Part shown: piece by piece, positions 1 through 8,448 of the stretch
Layout: every line of letters starts with the position of its first letter
How positions within the stretch are numbered: the first letter of the stretch is position 1
Source: Treponema sp. J25
GTDB lineage: Bacteria > Spirochaetota > Spirochaetia > Treponematales > Breznakiellaceae
Assembly: GCF_004343725.1 (NCBI RefSeq)
Contig: NZ_PTQW01000051.1
Span: 1-39,751, forward strand
Direction: 5' to 3'
DNA: 39,751 nucleotides
Notes under the pieces: generated by a model
The model's input: the letters and a program-made list of their open reading frames with translations, nothing else
What the model was told of the DNA's origin: nothing
Database searches by the model: none
Translations under genes and position numbers: made by a program

Positions 1-2
1 CT

Positions 3-83
3 AAAACGTGGAAGGTTCAGCGGGTTGTGTACTTAAATCCATCCAATGAGACCAAGAAAATAATTCATAAAAAGGGTGCATAA
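3..83 (+). CDS. C-terminal tail of an unidentified upstream gene (partial)
   Basis: A frame is open from the left edge to a TAA at 81-83, giving about 26 lysine-rich residues that end in HKKGA. It could be the tail of a gene that lies mostly outside the window. I recognise no family, and an open frame this short could also be chance. It stops about 20 bases before the truncated nuclease frame begins. Confidence 0.2.
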   Translation, partial: KTWKVQRVVYLNPSNETKKIIHKKGA

Positions 84-103
84 ATAGGTGACAAATTTGT
101 TGA

Positions 104-1012
104 CAAATAGCGACCCTTAATCCACGGTACGCTACAATAGCGGGATACACTCAGCATGATCTAGAAACGGTGTTTGCAGAGCATCTCAGAGGCCAGGATT
201 ATGAAAAAATCCGGCGGTGGTACAATGGGTATAAGTGGCTTGGAGAGGCGGTATATAATCCCTTTGACATATTGCTCTTTATATCAAATAATTATCTCTA
301 CCGAAATTACTGGTTTTCCACGGGAACCCCTGAATTCTTATTAAAACTAATAGAAAAGAATAATTATTTTCTCCCCGATTTTGAAAATATCACTAAGGAC
401 GAATCGATGCTTAATAGTTTTGATGTGGATATTATAGAATTAGAAACATTGATGTGGCAAACAGGGTATTTAACCATCGAAACCTATGAGATGGTTTTAG
501 AAAAAACAGAATACAAACTTAAAATACCCAACCTTGAGGTTCAACAATCACTTTTTGGACTTATAGCAGAGCATATTACCAAATCGAAGGGTTACCCAAA
601 ATATTCTGGAAATATAATCCGCTCTCTTTTAGCCAAGGATTTTGATGCCTTTAAAAGGCACCTTATGGCTCTGTATGCGTCGATTCTCTATCATTTGTTT
701 GTTCATAACCGGATGTACGAAAAAGAAGGCTACTATGTATCGGTGTTTTATGCATACATGAAAGGGTTAGGGGTGGAAGCAATAGCCGAGGATGTAACCG
801 ACAGGGGAAGGATAGATCTAACCCTGGTATTTCCAGAGAGTATTTACATCATGGAATTTAAAGTAAATGGTACGGGGACCTTAGAACAGATCCACGCCAT
901 GGGCTATTATGAAAAATATAGCGATGTCCAGAAGCCGATCTATCTTGTGGGGATAGAATTTGATACCACCATCCGGAATGTACGGAACCTGGTCTGGGAA
1001 GAAAAGAGGTAG
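104..1012 (+). pseudogene. 5'-truncated AAA-ATPase-like / PD-(D/E)XK nuclease family protein
   Basis: The frame is open from base 104, after a TGA at 101-103, to the stop at 1010-1012. Family-like sequence (NPRYATIAGYTQHDLETVF) is already readable upstream of the first usable start, the GTG at 170, so the gene has lost its 5' end. Full-length members carry an N-terminal AAA-type ATPase domain of roughly 250 residues (DUF1703 / PDDEXK_9 group), and none of that is present. What remains is the WYNGY...VYNPFDILLF linker region and a C-terminal nuclease core with GRIDLTLVF and IMEFKV, which supply the expected D and E-x-K residues. These genes are often multicopy in spirochaetes and their function is unclear. 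A short GTG-started product of 280 residues could still be made, but it would lack the ATPase half. Confidence 0.75.
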
Positions 1013-1050
1013 AGGTATATAAGGAATGGATGATAGGCAAAGCCCTTACT

Positions 1051-1077
1051 CCCGCCATTGTATACGGGGGCTTTTTT
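1051..1077 (+). terminator. weak candidate terminator after the nuclease remnant
   Basis: CCCG at about 1052 can pair with CGGG at about 1066, and a T-rich tract (cttttttg) follows. The stem is only four or five base pairs with a loop of about ten bases, so this is a weak call. Its position just after the remnant gene and before the polysaccharide promoter is sensible. Confidence 0.3.
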
Positions 1078-1127
1078 GCGGACCTATCAAAACGTATTCT
1101 TTTTTGTTCATACTTTGAACAGAATGC

Positions 1128-1156
1128 TTGAAATACAGATAAACCTGTGATATGCT
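1128..1156 (+). promoter_or_regulatory. candidate promoter of the polysaccharide operon
   Basis: TTGAAA (1128-1133) and TATGCT (1151-1156) are separated by 17 bases, and a TG dinucleotide one base before the -10 gives an extended -10. Transcription would begin near 1163, leaving a leader of about 140 bases before wzx. A second, weaker pair (TTGAAC 1115-1120, GATAAA 1138-1143) overlaps it. This rests on pattern matching only. Confidence 0.4.
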
Positions 1157-1263
1157 TATGGGCAACAAGCCTGAGAGGTACGCCCTTTTTGGTAGATAGG
1201 AAGGCGTTATCTGGATGGCAGCTCTGTCAGCGTGTTTCGGCCGCGGCGGGGGTAGAAAAAGCA

Positions 1264-1296
1264 GCTTATTCAAATTTCTTTAAAATTTGGATAAGC
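1264..1296 (+). promoter_or_regulatory. long leader hairpin immediately upstream of wzx
   Basis: Bases 1264-1277 pair with 1283-1296 in a 14-bp stem (one G-T pair) around the five-base loop CTTTA. The 3' arm contains GGATAAG, the only Shine-Dalgarno-like stretch before the GTG start at 1301, so the hairpin could hide the ribosome site. No T-tract follows, so it is not an intrinsic terminator. Earlier in the same leader GGGC (1160-1163) and GCCC (1182-1185) are followed by five Ts, a possible weak attenuator. Confidence 0.45.
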
Positions 1297-1300
1297 CTCA

Positions 1301-2605
1301 GTGGTTTATAAATTGAATATACCTTTATTAAATAAAATACGAGCCAATAGCGATTACCGCCGGCTTTTTGAAAACTTTGTCTCCCTTGCAATACTGCAGG
1401 GTCTCAATTACATACTGCCCCTTATTACCTTTCCATATCAGGTGCGGGTGTTAGGGGTAGAAAAATTTGGGCTCCTGTCTTTTGCCACGGCTACGATTGG
1501 GTATTTTCAAACACTAACTGACTATGGGTTTAATCTTTCAGCAACCAGGGAAGTGGCTATACACCGGGAAAACAAAGAAAAACTAGAAGAAATCTTCAGC
1601 TCTGTTATGATAATCAAAGCAGGGCTTTTTGTTTTAAGTTTCTTGCTGTTGAATATTTTAGTATTCAGTTTTGAAAAATTCCGATCAGACTGGTTTGTTT
1701 ACTATCTTGCCTTTGGCATGGTGCTGGGGCAGGTTCTGTTTCCGGTATGGTTTTTTCAGGGAATGGAACGAATGCGCTATATTACGTTCCTTAATATTCT
1801 GGCCAAAGGCTTTTTTACTATTGCCATTTTTATTTTTGTAAAAACTCAAGAAGATTATTGGAAGGTGCCGCTCCTAAATTCGATAGGATTTGTGGTAGCT
1901 GGGGTATTAAGTTTGTTACTAATTAAAAAACAGTTTAATGTTTCTATAAAGCTTGTGGGTAAATATGGTATAATTTCACAATTAAGAGATGGTTGGCATG
2001 TGTTTGTCTCAACTATTGCTACAAGTTTATATACAATTAGCACGACTTTTATATTGGGAATATTTACTAATAACGTTATTGTTGGTTACTATTCTGCGGC
2101 TGATAAGATAATACAGGCAGTAAAAGGTTTGTATGGACCATTATCACAAGCTTTGTTCCCGTTTATTTCAAAAAAAGTTTTTGAATCTAAAGAAAAAAGT
2201 CTAATTTTTATTAGAAAAATTACAAAATATGTTTTTATTATTACCATTTTGTTATCATCTTTATTATTTATTCTTTCTGATTTAATTGTTGCTATTTTAT
2301 TAGGGAAAAATTATGTTAACTCAATAATGATTTTAAAAATATTAGCTATCCATCCATTATTAATTGGTCTAAGTAATATTTTTGGTATACAGACAATGTT
2401 GGCTTATGGAAGAAAAAAAGCATTTCAAAACATTTTAATTATTGCAAGTTTGTTGAATATAGCTTTATCTTTATTTTTAGTTCCTTTATATACTCATATT
2501 GGATCAGCAATCAGTGTAACAATTGTAGAATTCTTTGTAACATTTACAATGTTTTTATACTTGCAAAAAATAGGAATAAAAATTGTGGAGATTAAAAATG
2601 TTTAA
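1301..2605 (+). CDS. wzx: Wzx-type polysaccharide flippase
   Basis: A 434-residue, strongly hydrophobic protein with about 12 predicted membrane segments, typical in length and pattern of the PST/MOP O-antigen flippases (RfbX/Wzx). The N-terminal sequence FVSLAILQGLNYILPLITFP followed by RVLGVEKFGLLSFA is a family hallmark. It would move undecaprenyl-linked oligosaccharide units across the inner membrane. The likely start is GTG 1301; TTG 1313 is an alternative, and neither has a good free ribosome site. It overlaps glf by eight bases. Base composition changes sharply inside the gene: 32 of 60 bases are G/C at 1441-1500 but only 10 of 60 at 2221-2280. This suggests a recombination junction or a mosaic gene. 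Confidence 0.88.
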   Translation: MVYKLNIPLLNKIRANSDYRRLFENFVSLAILQGLNYILPLITFPYQVRVLGVEKFGLLSFATATIGYFQTLTDYGFNLSATREVAIHRENKEKLEEIFSSVMIIKAGLFVLSFLLLNILVFSFEKFRSDWFVYYLAFGMVLGQVLFPVWFFQGMERMRYITFLNILAKGFFTIAIFIFVKTQEDYWKVPLLNSIGFVVAGVLSLLLIKKQFNVSIKLVGKYGIISQLRDGWHVFVSTIATSLYTISTTFILGIFTNNVIVGYYSAADKIIQAVKGLYGPLSQALFPFISKKVFESKEKSLIFIRKITKYVFIITILLSSLLFILSDLIVAILLGKNYVNSIMILKILAIHPLLIGLSNIFGIQTMLAYGRKKAFQNILIIASLLNIALSLFLVPLYTHIGSAISVTIVEFFVTFTMFLYLQKIGIKIVEIKNV

Positions 2606-3737
2606 CTACATCATCGTCGGCGCTGGTTTCGCTGGTTCTGTAATAGCTGAACGGCTTGCCTCTCAAAAAAAAGAAAAAGTACTTATAATTGAAAAACATA
2701 ACCATATCGGTGGTCATTGTTTTGATTATAAAGATGAAAATAATATAATTGTCCATAAATATGGTCCCCATTTATTCCACACCAATAATAAAAAGGTGTT
2801 TGAATACCTATCACAGTTTACTGAGTGGGATATATATAATCATGAGGTGTTAGCTTACATTGATGGTAAAAAAGTCCCTTTACCGTTTAATTTGAATACC
2901 CTGTATGAGCTATTTCCTGTATCTTTAGCCAATAAGTATGAACAAAAGCTTTTAGAAAAATACAAATTGAATACCAAGGTTCCAATTCTTGAATTAAAGC
3001 AAAGCGAAGACAAGGATTTAAAATATTTAGCTGATTATATATATGAGAAAGTATTCTTAAATTATACCGCAAAGCAATGGGATAAAACACCAGAAGAAAT
3101 TGATAGTTTTGTGACAGCCCGGGTTCCACTTTTTATTGGAAAAGATAATCGATATTTTAATGATATTTACCAGGTAGTACCAAGACACGGTTATACTAGA
3201 CTGTTTGAAAATATGCTGAATAATCCAAATATCAAATTAATGCTTAATACCAATTTCAAAGAAGTGGCTACAATAAAGAATGATCAGATTTATGTTCTTG
3301 GTCATAAATTTAATGGAATAATAATTTATACTGGATGTGTTGATGAGTTATTCGATTATCAATTTGGTGAACTCCGATATCGTAGTGTACATATGAAGTT
3401 CGAGACGATACAAAAAGAATGGTATCAGGAGAAAGCTACAGTTAATTATCCTAATAGTTATAATTTTACCAGAATCACGGAATTTAAGCATATTCATTTC
3501 TGCGAATCTAAGAATACCACAATATTAAAAGAATATCCAATGGATTATATACGTGGGAAAAATGATCCTTACTATCCCGTGTTTACAGAAGAAAATCAAA
3601 AAAAATATCAAAAATATGTTGATTATGCAAAAAGATTCCCAAATATAAAATTGGTGGGAAGACTGGCTGAATATAAGTATTATGACATGGATGATATTGT
3701 AGAGAGAGCATTGGAAGTAGCTGAAAAGGAATTATAA
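2598..3737 (+). CDS. glf: UDP-galactopyranose mutase
   Basis: Interconverts UDP-galactopyranose and UDP-galactofuranose using reduced FAD, and supplies Galf for surface glycans. The N-terminus has the Rossmann FAD signature IIVGAGFAGSVIAERLA. The family block KYGPHLFHTNNKKVFEY follows, and the C-terminal half has PRHGYTRLF and GRLAEYKYYDMDD, which contribute FAD and substrate contacts. The 379-residue length is normal. The ATG at 2598 is preferred because GGAG at 2587-2590 precedes it by seven bases; an in-frame TTG at 2583 would add only five residues. The gene overlaps the wzx stop and sits one base before the next gene, so it is translationally coupled. The DNA is AT-rich, like the rest of the cassette. 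Confidence 0.95.
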   Translation: MFNYIIVGAGFAGSVIAERLASQKKEKVLIIEKHNHIGGHCFDYKDENNIIVHKYGPHLFHTNNKKVFEYLSQFTEWDIYNHEVLAYIDGKKVPLPFNLNTLYELFPVSLANKYEQKLLEKYKLNTKVPILELKQSEDKDLKYLADYIYEKVFLNYTAKQWDKTPEEIDSFVTARVPLFIGKDNRYFNDIYQVVPRHGYTRLFENMLNNPNIKLMLNTNFKEVATIKNDQIYVLGHKFNGIIIYTGCVDELFDYQFGELRYRSVHMKFETIQKEWYQEKATVNYPNSYNFTRITEFKHIHFCESKNTTILKEYPMDYIRGKNDPYYPVFTEENQKKYQKYVDYAKRFPNIKLVGRLAEYKYYDMDDIVERALEVAEKEL

Positions 3738-3738
3738 T

Positions 3739-4749
3739 ATGACTCAAAGTTTAAATATTGAGAAATATACAAATATATATATTGCTTGTCCTGCAAACAT
3801 AGCTTCTGGTGGTCCTGAATTACTCCACCAGTTGGGTTATGAATTGGCCAATTTGGGTTTTGCTACATATATGTTTTATTATAATAGCAATGAGAATGTA
3901 TACCCTGTTCATGAAGCTTACCTATGTTACGGTAATAAATTTGTAAATGAAATTGAAGATGTAAAAAAGAACATTTTGATTGTACCAGAAACATATACCC
4001 AATTAATCTATAATTACAAGTATATTCAGAAAGTAATATGGTGGTTAAGTGTAGATAATTATTATAATTTTTTAAAATCAAATAGTAAAATTAAAAAAAA
4101 TATTAAAATTTTCCTTTATAAATTGGGATTTTTCCCAAAAGAGAAAATATATAGATTTAGTAAAAATGAAAATATATTACACTTAGTCCAAAGTGAATAT
4201 GCGAAACAAATGTTAAAGAATAAAGGTGTTGATAGTCTTTTCTTAGGTGATTATCTGAATTATTATTTTATACAAAAGCAAGAAAATAATACAAATCCTA
4301 AAAAAGAAAATATAGTCGTCTACAACCCTAAAAAGGGAAAAGAATTTACAAATCTTATTATTGAAAAAGCAAAAGACATTAAATTTGTATCTATAGAAAA
4401 TATGACAAGAGAAGAAGTAGCAGATTTGCTTTCTCGTGCCAAAGTATATATAGATTTTGGGAATCATCCAGGTAAAGACAGAATTCCAAGAGAAGCAGCT
4501 ATTCTGGGTTGTTGTGTTATTACAGGGAAAGATGGTTCTGCAAAATTCTATGAGGACATCCCAATAGGAAATAATTTCAAATTTGATGCAAATAAAAAAA
4601 ATATTCCTTTAATAATCAAAAAAATTAAGAGTTGTTTTGAGAACTATGAAACTATTACAAAAGAATTTGAGTATTATAGAGAAATAATTAGAAATGAGCG
4701 AACAAAATTCTTAGATGACTTAAAAAATATTTTTAAGGTCAATGTATGA
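3739..4749 (+). CDS. putative GT-B-fold glycosyltransferase
   Basis: This 336-residue protein opens with IYIACPANIASGGPELLHQL, where the GGPE element resembles the donor-side glycine loop of GT-B enzymes. In the C-terminal half VYNPKKGKEF and AKVYIDFGNHPGKDRIPREA resemble the nucleotide-sugar binding part of GT4-like transferases, with a REAAILGC segment where those enzymes carry their E-x7-E-like helix. No signal peptide or membrane span is seen, so it probably acts at the cytoplasmic face. The sugar it transfers cannot be deduced. It begins one base after glf with AAAGGA as ribosome site, and its stop overlaps the next start in an ATGA. Codons are very A/T-biased. Confidence 0.7.
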   Translation: MTQSLNIEKYTNIYIACPANIASGGPELLHQLGYELANLGFATYMFYYNSNENVYPVHEAYLCYGNKFVNEIEDVKKNILIVPETYTQLIYNYKYIQKVIWWLSVDNYYNFLKSNSKIKKNIKIFLYKLGFFPKEKIYRFSKNENILHLVQSEYAKQMLKNKGVDSLFLGDYLNYYFIQKQENNTNPKKENIVVYNPKKGKEFTNLIIEKAKDIKFVSIENMTREEVADLLSRAKVYIDFGNHPGKDRIPREAAILGCCVITGKDGSAKFYEDIPIGNNFKFDANKKNIPLIIKKIKSCFENYETITKEFEYYREIIRNERTKFLDDLKNIFKVNV

Positions 4750-5747
4750 AAACGTATGTAGTAACAGTAACATACGGTAATCGTTTTAATTTTTTGAAGC
4801 AAGTAATCGACAGCGCTTTGAATGAAGGAATAAAAAAGATAATAGTTGTAGACAATAATTCAGTGACTGAAAGCAGAGAAAAGCTGAAAGCGTATGAACG
4901 AGAACTAGGAAAGGATAAAATAAAGGTTCTTTATCTTGATGAAAATTATGGTTCAGCTGGTGGTTATAAAAGAGGTCTTGAAGAGGCGTATAACGATCCA
5001 GATTGTGAATTTATATGGCTATTAGATGATGATAATGTGCCTGAGGAAAATGCTTTAAGAAATTTGTTGTTAGCATATGAATACTTAGGAAAAAATATTT
5101 ATAATGTTTTAATGTCATTAAGACCAATTTTTAAAGATGATTTGTTGTCTGTTCAAAAAGGTAGAATCAAAGGTTATATAAAAAATAGTTTTATGGGATT
5201 TCATATTAAATATTATTTTCTAGATAAAATATTTCAAATCAGTAATTATTTAAATGCTAAAATAGGTATAAACAGTGAAGCTGTTAATTATAAAATAGTA
5301 AAAAGCCAGATAGGACCTTATGGGGGCCTTTTTCTACATAAAAAGGTAATAGAAAATGTTGGTTATCCAAATGAAGATTTTTTTGTTTATGCTGATGATC
5401 ATGATTGGACACTACGTATGACTAATTCTGGTTTTGATCTGTATCTTTGTAGTAATAGTATTATTAAAGATATTGATGTGACTTGGCTGGCAACAAAAGT
5501 TAAAAGCCCCTTTTACAACTCAATGTCAAATGATATCAAAGTTTATTATTCAATAAGAAATCATGTGTTTTTAGATAAAAAATTCATTACTAATAAATAT
5601 GTTTATTATCTTAATCTATATATATCGTTATTTTATAATTACTTATTTCATCTTTTTTTAATTCCTAAAATGGCTATAAAGCGATTTAAAATTATTTTGA
5701 AAGCTGTAAAAGATGGATTAAATGGTAACCTTGGAAGGTTTTGTTAA
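4746..5747 (+). CDS. GT2 glycosyltransferase, galactofuranosyltransferase-like
   Basis: A 333-residue GT-A/GT2 enzyme. The N-terminal YVVTVTYGNRFNFLKQVIDS and IIVVDNNS form the nucleotide-binding start, and WLLDDDNVPEEN at about residues 94-105 carries the metal-binding acidic motif. FVYADDHDWTLRM near residue 220 resembles the catalytic DDxE/D-W region of Galf transferases of the GlfT type. A hydrophobic, basic C-terminus (YLFHLFLIPKMAIKRFK) suggests membrane attachment. The company of glf just upstream supports UDP-Galf as donor, but that is inference. It starts within the ATGA shared with the previous gene, and its stop overlaps the asnB start by one base. Confidence 0.8.
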   Translation: MKTYVVTVTYGNRFNFLKQVIDSALNEGIKKIIVVDNNSVTESREKLKAYERELGKDKIKVLYLDENYGSAGGYKRGLEEAYNDPDCEFIWLLDDDNVPEENALRNLLLAYEYLGKNIYNVLMSLRPIFKDDLLSVQKGRIKGYIKNSFMGFHIKYYFLDKIFQISNYLNAKIGINSEAVNYKIVKSQIGPYGGLFLHKKVIENVGYPNEDFFVYADDHDWTLRMTNSGFDLYLCSNSIIKDIDVTWLATKVKSPFYNSMSNDIKVYYSIRNHVFLDKKFITNKYVYYLNLYISLFYNYLFHLFLIPKMAIKRFKIILKAVKDGLNGNLGRFC

Positions 5748-7645
5748 TGTGCGGTATAACAGGTTTTTGTGATTTTACAAAGAAGACAGACAAACAGACG
5801 TTGGTTGCTATGACTGATGTTCTCTCCCATCGAGGGCCTGATGATAGTGGATATAGCTATTATCAGACGGATATTGCAACAATTGGGTTAGGACATCGGA
5901 GATTATCAATTATAGATTTGTCATCTTTAGGTCATCAACCAATGGCCTATTTTGATTATGAAATAGTCTTTAATGGTGAAATATATAATTATAAGGAGAT
6001 TAAAAAGGAACTTGAATTTTATGGATATACCTTCAATTCTCACAGTGATACAGAAGTAATTTTAGCATCATTTCATAAATGGGGTGTTGAGTGTGTTCAT
6101 AGATTTATTGGAATGTTTGCTTTTGCGTTGTATGATAAAAAACAACAAGTCCTATATTTATTCAGGGATAGGATAGGTGTTAAACCATTATATTATTATT
6201 TTAAGAATGATTTATTCTTATTTGCAAGTGAGTTAAAAAGTTTTCATACGCATCCTAATTTTAAAAAAGAAATAAATAAAGATGCTCTTGCCTTGTTTTT
6301 TCAATTTGGATATATTCTACAACCTTTTACCATATTTCAGAATTGTTGGAAACTAGAAGCAGGTTTTTATGCTATTCTAGATTTAAAGAATAAAAGTTTT
6401 AGAAAAGAACCGTATTGGAGTGTAATAGATTGTTATAATCAACCGAAACTTAATATTTCTTTTAATGATGCTATTAAAGAAACAGAAAGAATTCTTAGAT
6501 CTGCTTTTGAATATCGAATGGTAGCTGATGTACCAGTTGGTATGTTCCTAAGTGGCGGATATGATAGTACTGTGGTTACAACCCTTTTACAAAAAGACAG
6601 AACAGAAAGGATTAAAACTTTTACAATTGGTTTTTATGAGGAGAAATATAATGAAGCGCACCATGCTAAAAGGGTGGCAGAATATCTAGGCACAGACCAT
6701 ACAGAATATTACTGTACTCAGAAAGAAGCACAAGATATATTACCATTAATACCCGATATTTGGGATGAGCCTTTTGGTGATAGTTCCGCTATTCCTACAA
6801 CACTAGTGAGCAAACTTGCTCGTCAGAAAGTGACGGTAACTCTCAGTGCTGATGGAGGCGATGAGATATTTGGTGGATATGATAAATATGTGCAAGCTAC
6901 TAAATATTTTAATGTGTTTAATAAATTACCTTTTAAACGAATAATTGCCGAAACTATGAACGTTATAAAGCCATCCTGGCTATATCCGCTTAACAAGACA
7001 TACAATTTTGAAAATAGATATAATAAAATAAAATCAATGATCAGAACAGATTCTGTATATGATACCATGATTATAATTTCTAGATATTTTAATATTCAAG
7101 AAGTACAGAAGTTGTTGAATTATTCTTATTGTAATCAAACTACAGGTTATGATGAAGTATATAAATTGAACAGCTATAATGATGAAATCGACAAAATGAT
7201 GTGTATTGATTTCTTTACCTATCAGTTAGATGATATATTGGTAAAAGTAGATAGAGCTACCATGAGTGTAAGTCTGGAAGGAAGAGAGCCTCTGCTTGAT
7301 CATAGAATAATCGAATTTATTTCTCGATTGCCAAGTGAATATAAAATAAAGAATGGAAATAAAAAATATCTTTTAAAAGAATTAGTTCATCAATACCTTC
7401 CAAAAGAAATAATGGATAGACCAAAAATGGGGTTCAGTATACCGATGATTGAATGGTTTGATGATGAACTTAAAAAATATGTTGATGAATATTTAACTGA
7501 AGAGAAGTTGAAAAAAGTTGCTTTTTTAAATACAGAGGAAATACAAGAATTGAAAAAAACATGGTTAAAAAACAATCGGATAGGAATAAGTAAGATCTGG
7601 TTGTTATTAGTTTTTATGATGTGGTGGGAAAAATGGATGGAGTAA
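5747..7645 (+). CDS. asnB: asparagine synthase-type glutamine amidotransferase
   Basis: The 632-residue protein has an N-terminal class II glutaminase domain starting Met-Cys-Gly-Ile-Thr-Gly, where Cys2 is the nucleophile. That choice fixes the start at ATG 5747, with GGAAGG at 5733-5738; an earlier in-frame start would block Cys2 exposure. The synthetase domain begins around residue 240, with the ATP pyrophosphatase loop LSGGYDST and SADGGDEIFGGY. AsnB forms asparagine from aspartate and glutamine. Paralogues inside glycan clusters (for example WbpS) are thought to amidate uronic-acid sugars, and the location here favours that role, though true asparagine synthesis cannot be excluded. It overlaps the next gene by 13 bases. 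Confidence 0.88.
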   Translation: MCGITGFCDFTKKTDKQTLVAMTDVLSHRGPDDSGYSYYQTDIATIGLGHRRLSIIDLSSLGHQPMAYFDYEIVFNGEIYNYKEIKKELEFYGYTFNSHSDTEVILASFHKWGVECVHRFIGMFAFALYDKKQQVLYLFRDRIGVKPLYYYFKNDLFLFASELKSFHTHPNFKKEINKDALALFFQFGYILQPFTIFQNCWKLEAGFYAILDLKNKSFRKEPYWSVIDCYNQPKLNISFNDAIKETERILRSAFEYRMVADVPVGMFLSGGYDSTVVTTLLQKDRTERIKTFTIGFYEEKYNEAHHAKRVAEYLGTDHTEYYCTQKEAQDILPLIPDIWDEPFGDSSAIPTTLVSKLARQKVTVTLSADGGDEIFGGYDKYVQATKYFNVFNKLPFKRIIAETMNVIKPSWLYPLNKTYNFENRYNKIKSMIRTDSVYDTMIIISRYFNIQEVQKLLNYSYCNQTTGYDEVYKLNSYNDEIDKMMCIDFFTYQLDDILVKVDRATMSVSLEGREPLLDHRIIEFISRLPSEYKIKNGNKKYLLKELVHQYLPKEIMDRPKMGFSIPMIEWFDDELKKYVDEYLTEEKLKKVAFLNTEEIQELKKTWLKNNRIGISKIWLLLVFMMWWEKWME

Positions 7646-8418
7646 AAAATAAACTAGTAGTATACACTGCTCTCTTTGGAGATTATGATAACTTAATAGA
7701 TCCTCCTCAGAAATATAATGAGTGTGATTTTATTTGCTTTACAGACCAAAAACATATGACTTCTGATATATGGGAAATAAGATTAATAGAAAACTGTGAT
7801 TTACCGCCAAATATGATGAATAGAAAATACAAAGTACTTCCACATCTGTTTTTGAGCGAATATGAGTGGAGTTTGTATGTGGATGCGAATATTGCTATAT
7901 TGGGCAATCCATTGGATTTGGCAAAGAAATACTTGAGTCAATATGATATGGCAGTGCCGAAGCATTTTGCGAGAGAGTGTGTGTATGATGAGGCAAAAGA
8001 GTGTGTGATACTTGGCAAAACAAAGTATGATGAAACTCAAAAACAAATGGATAAATATAAAAATGAAGGTTTTCCAAAGAATTTCGGACTGGGTGAAAAT
8101 AACATACTTTTCAGAAAACATAATAGTGAAAAAATCATGAAACTTATGAACGATTGGTGGCATGAATTAAACATCCATACTAAAAGAGACCAGCTTAGTT
8201 TGGCTTATGTGCTTTGGAAAAATGGCGAAAAATTTTATTTTATGGATGAAAGTGCGAGAGGGAGTAATTATTTCAGATTAAAACTTCACTCTTGTGATAT
8301 TTCAAAAAAAAAATATTTAAGACGAATTATTGATTTAAAAAATGAACATATAATGAATAATCCTAATGGGCTTTTATCTACAATTATAAAAATGCTAAAA
8401 AGGCATCTTCATATTTAA
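7633..8418 (+). CDS. DUF616-type (TOD1/MUCI70-like) putative glycosyltransferase
   Basis: A 261-residue protein with the pattern LVVYTALFGDYDNLIDPP, CDFICFTDQ, NRKYKVLPHLFLSEYEWSLY and VDANIAI. This is characteristic of the DUF616 glycosyltransferase-like family, in which V-D-A/G-N takes the place of a GT-A DxD motif. A later GENNILFRKH and WWHELNIHTKRDQLSLAYVL complete the domain. The specificity is unknown; in glycan clusters these proteins presumably add a sugar in the cytoplasm. ATG 7633 is chosen because the two upstream GTGs only add residues lying inside the asnB end. The ribosome site is a GGTGGG stretch in the asnB coding end. The gene is AT-rich and part of the same operon. Confidence 0.72.
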   Translation: MDGVKNKLVVYTALFGDYDNLIDPPQKYNECDFICFTDQKHMTSDIWEIRLIENCDLPPNMMNRKYKVLPHLFLSEYEWSLYVDANIAILGNPLDLAKKYLSQYDMAVPKHFARECVYDEAKECVILGKTKYDETQKQMDKYKNEGFPKNFGLGENNILFRKHNSEKIMKLMNDWWHELNIHTKRDQLSLAYVLWKNGEKFYFMDESARGSNYFRLKLHSCDISKKKYLRRIIDLKNEHIMNNPNGLLSTIIKMLKRHLHI

Positions 8419-8448
8419 TAATATTATAGAGTTGCAAAAGGATGTAAT

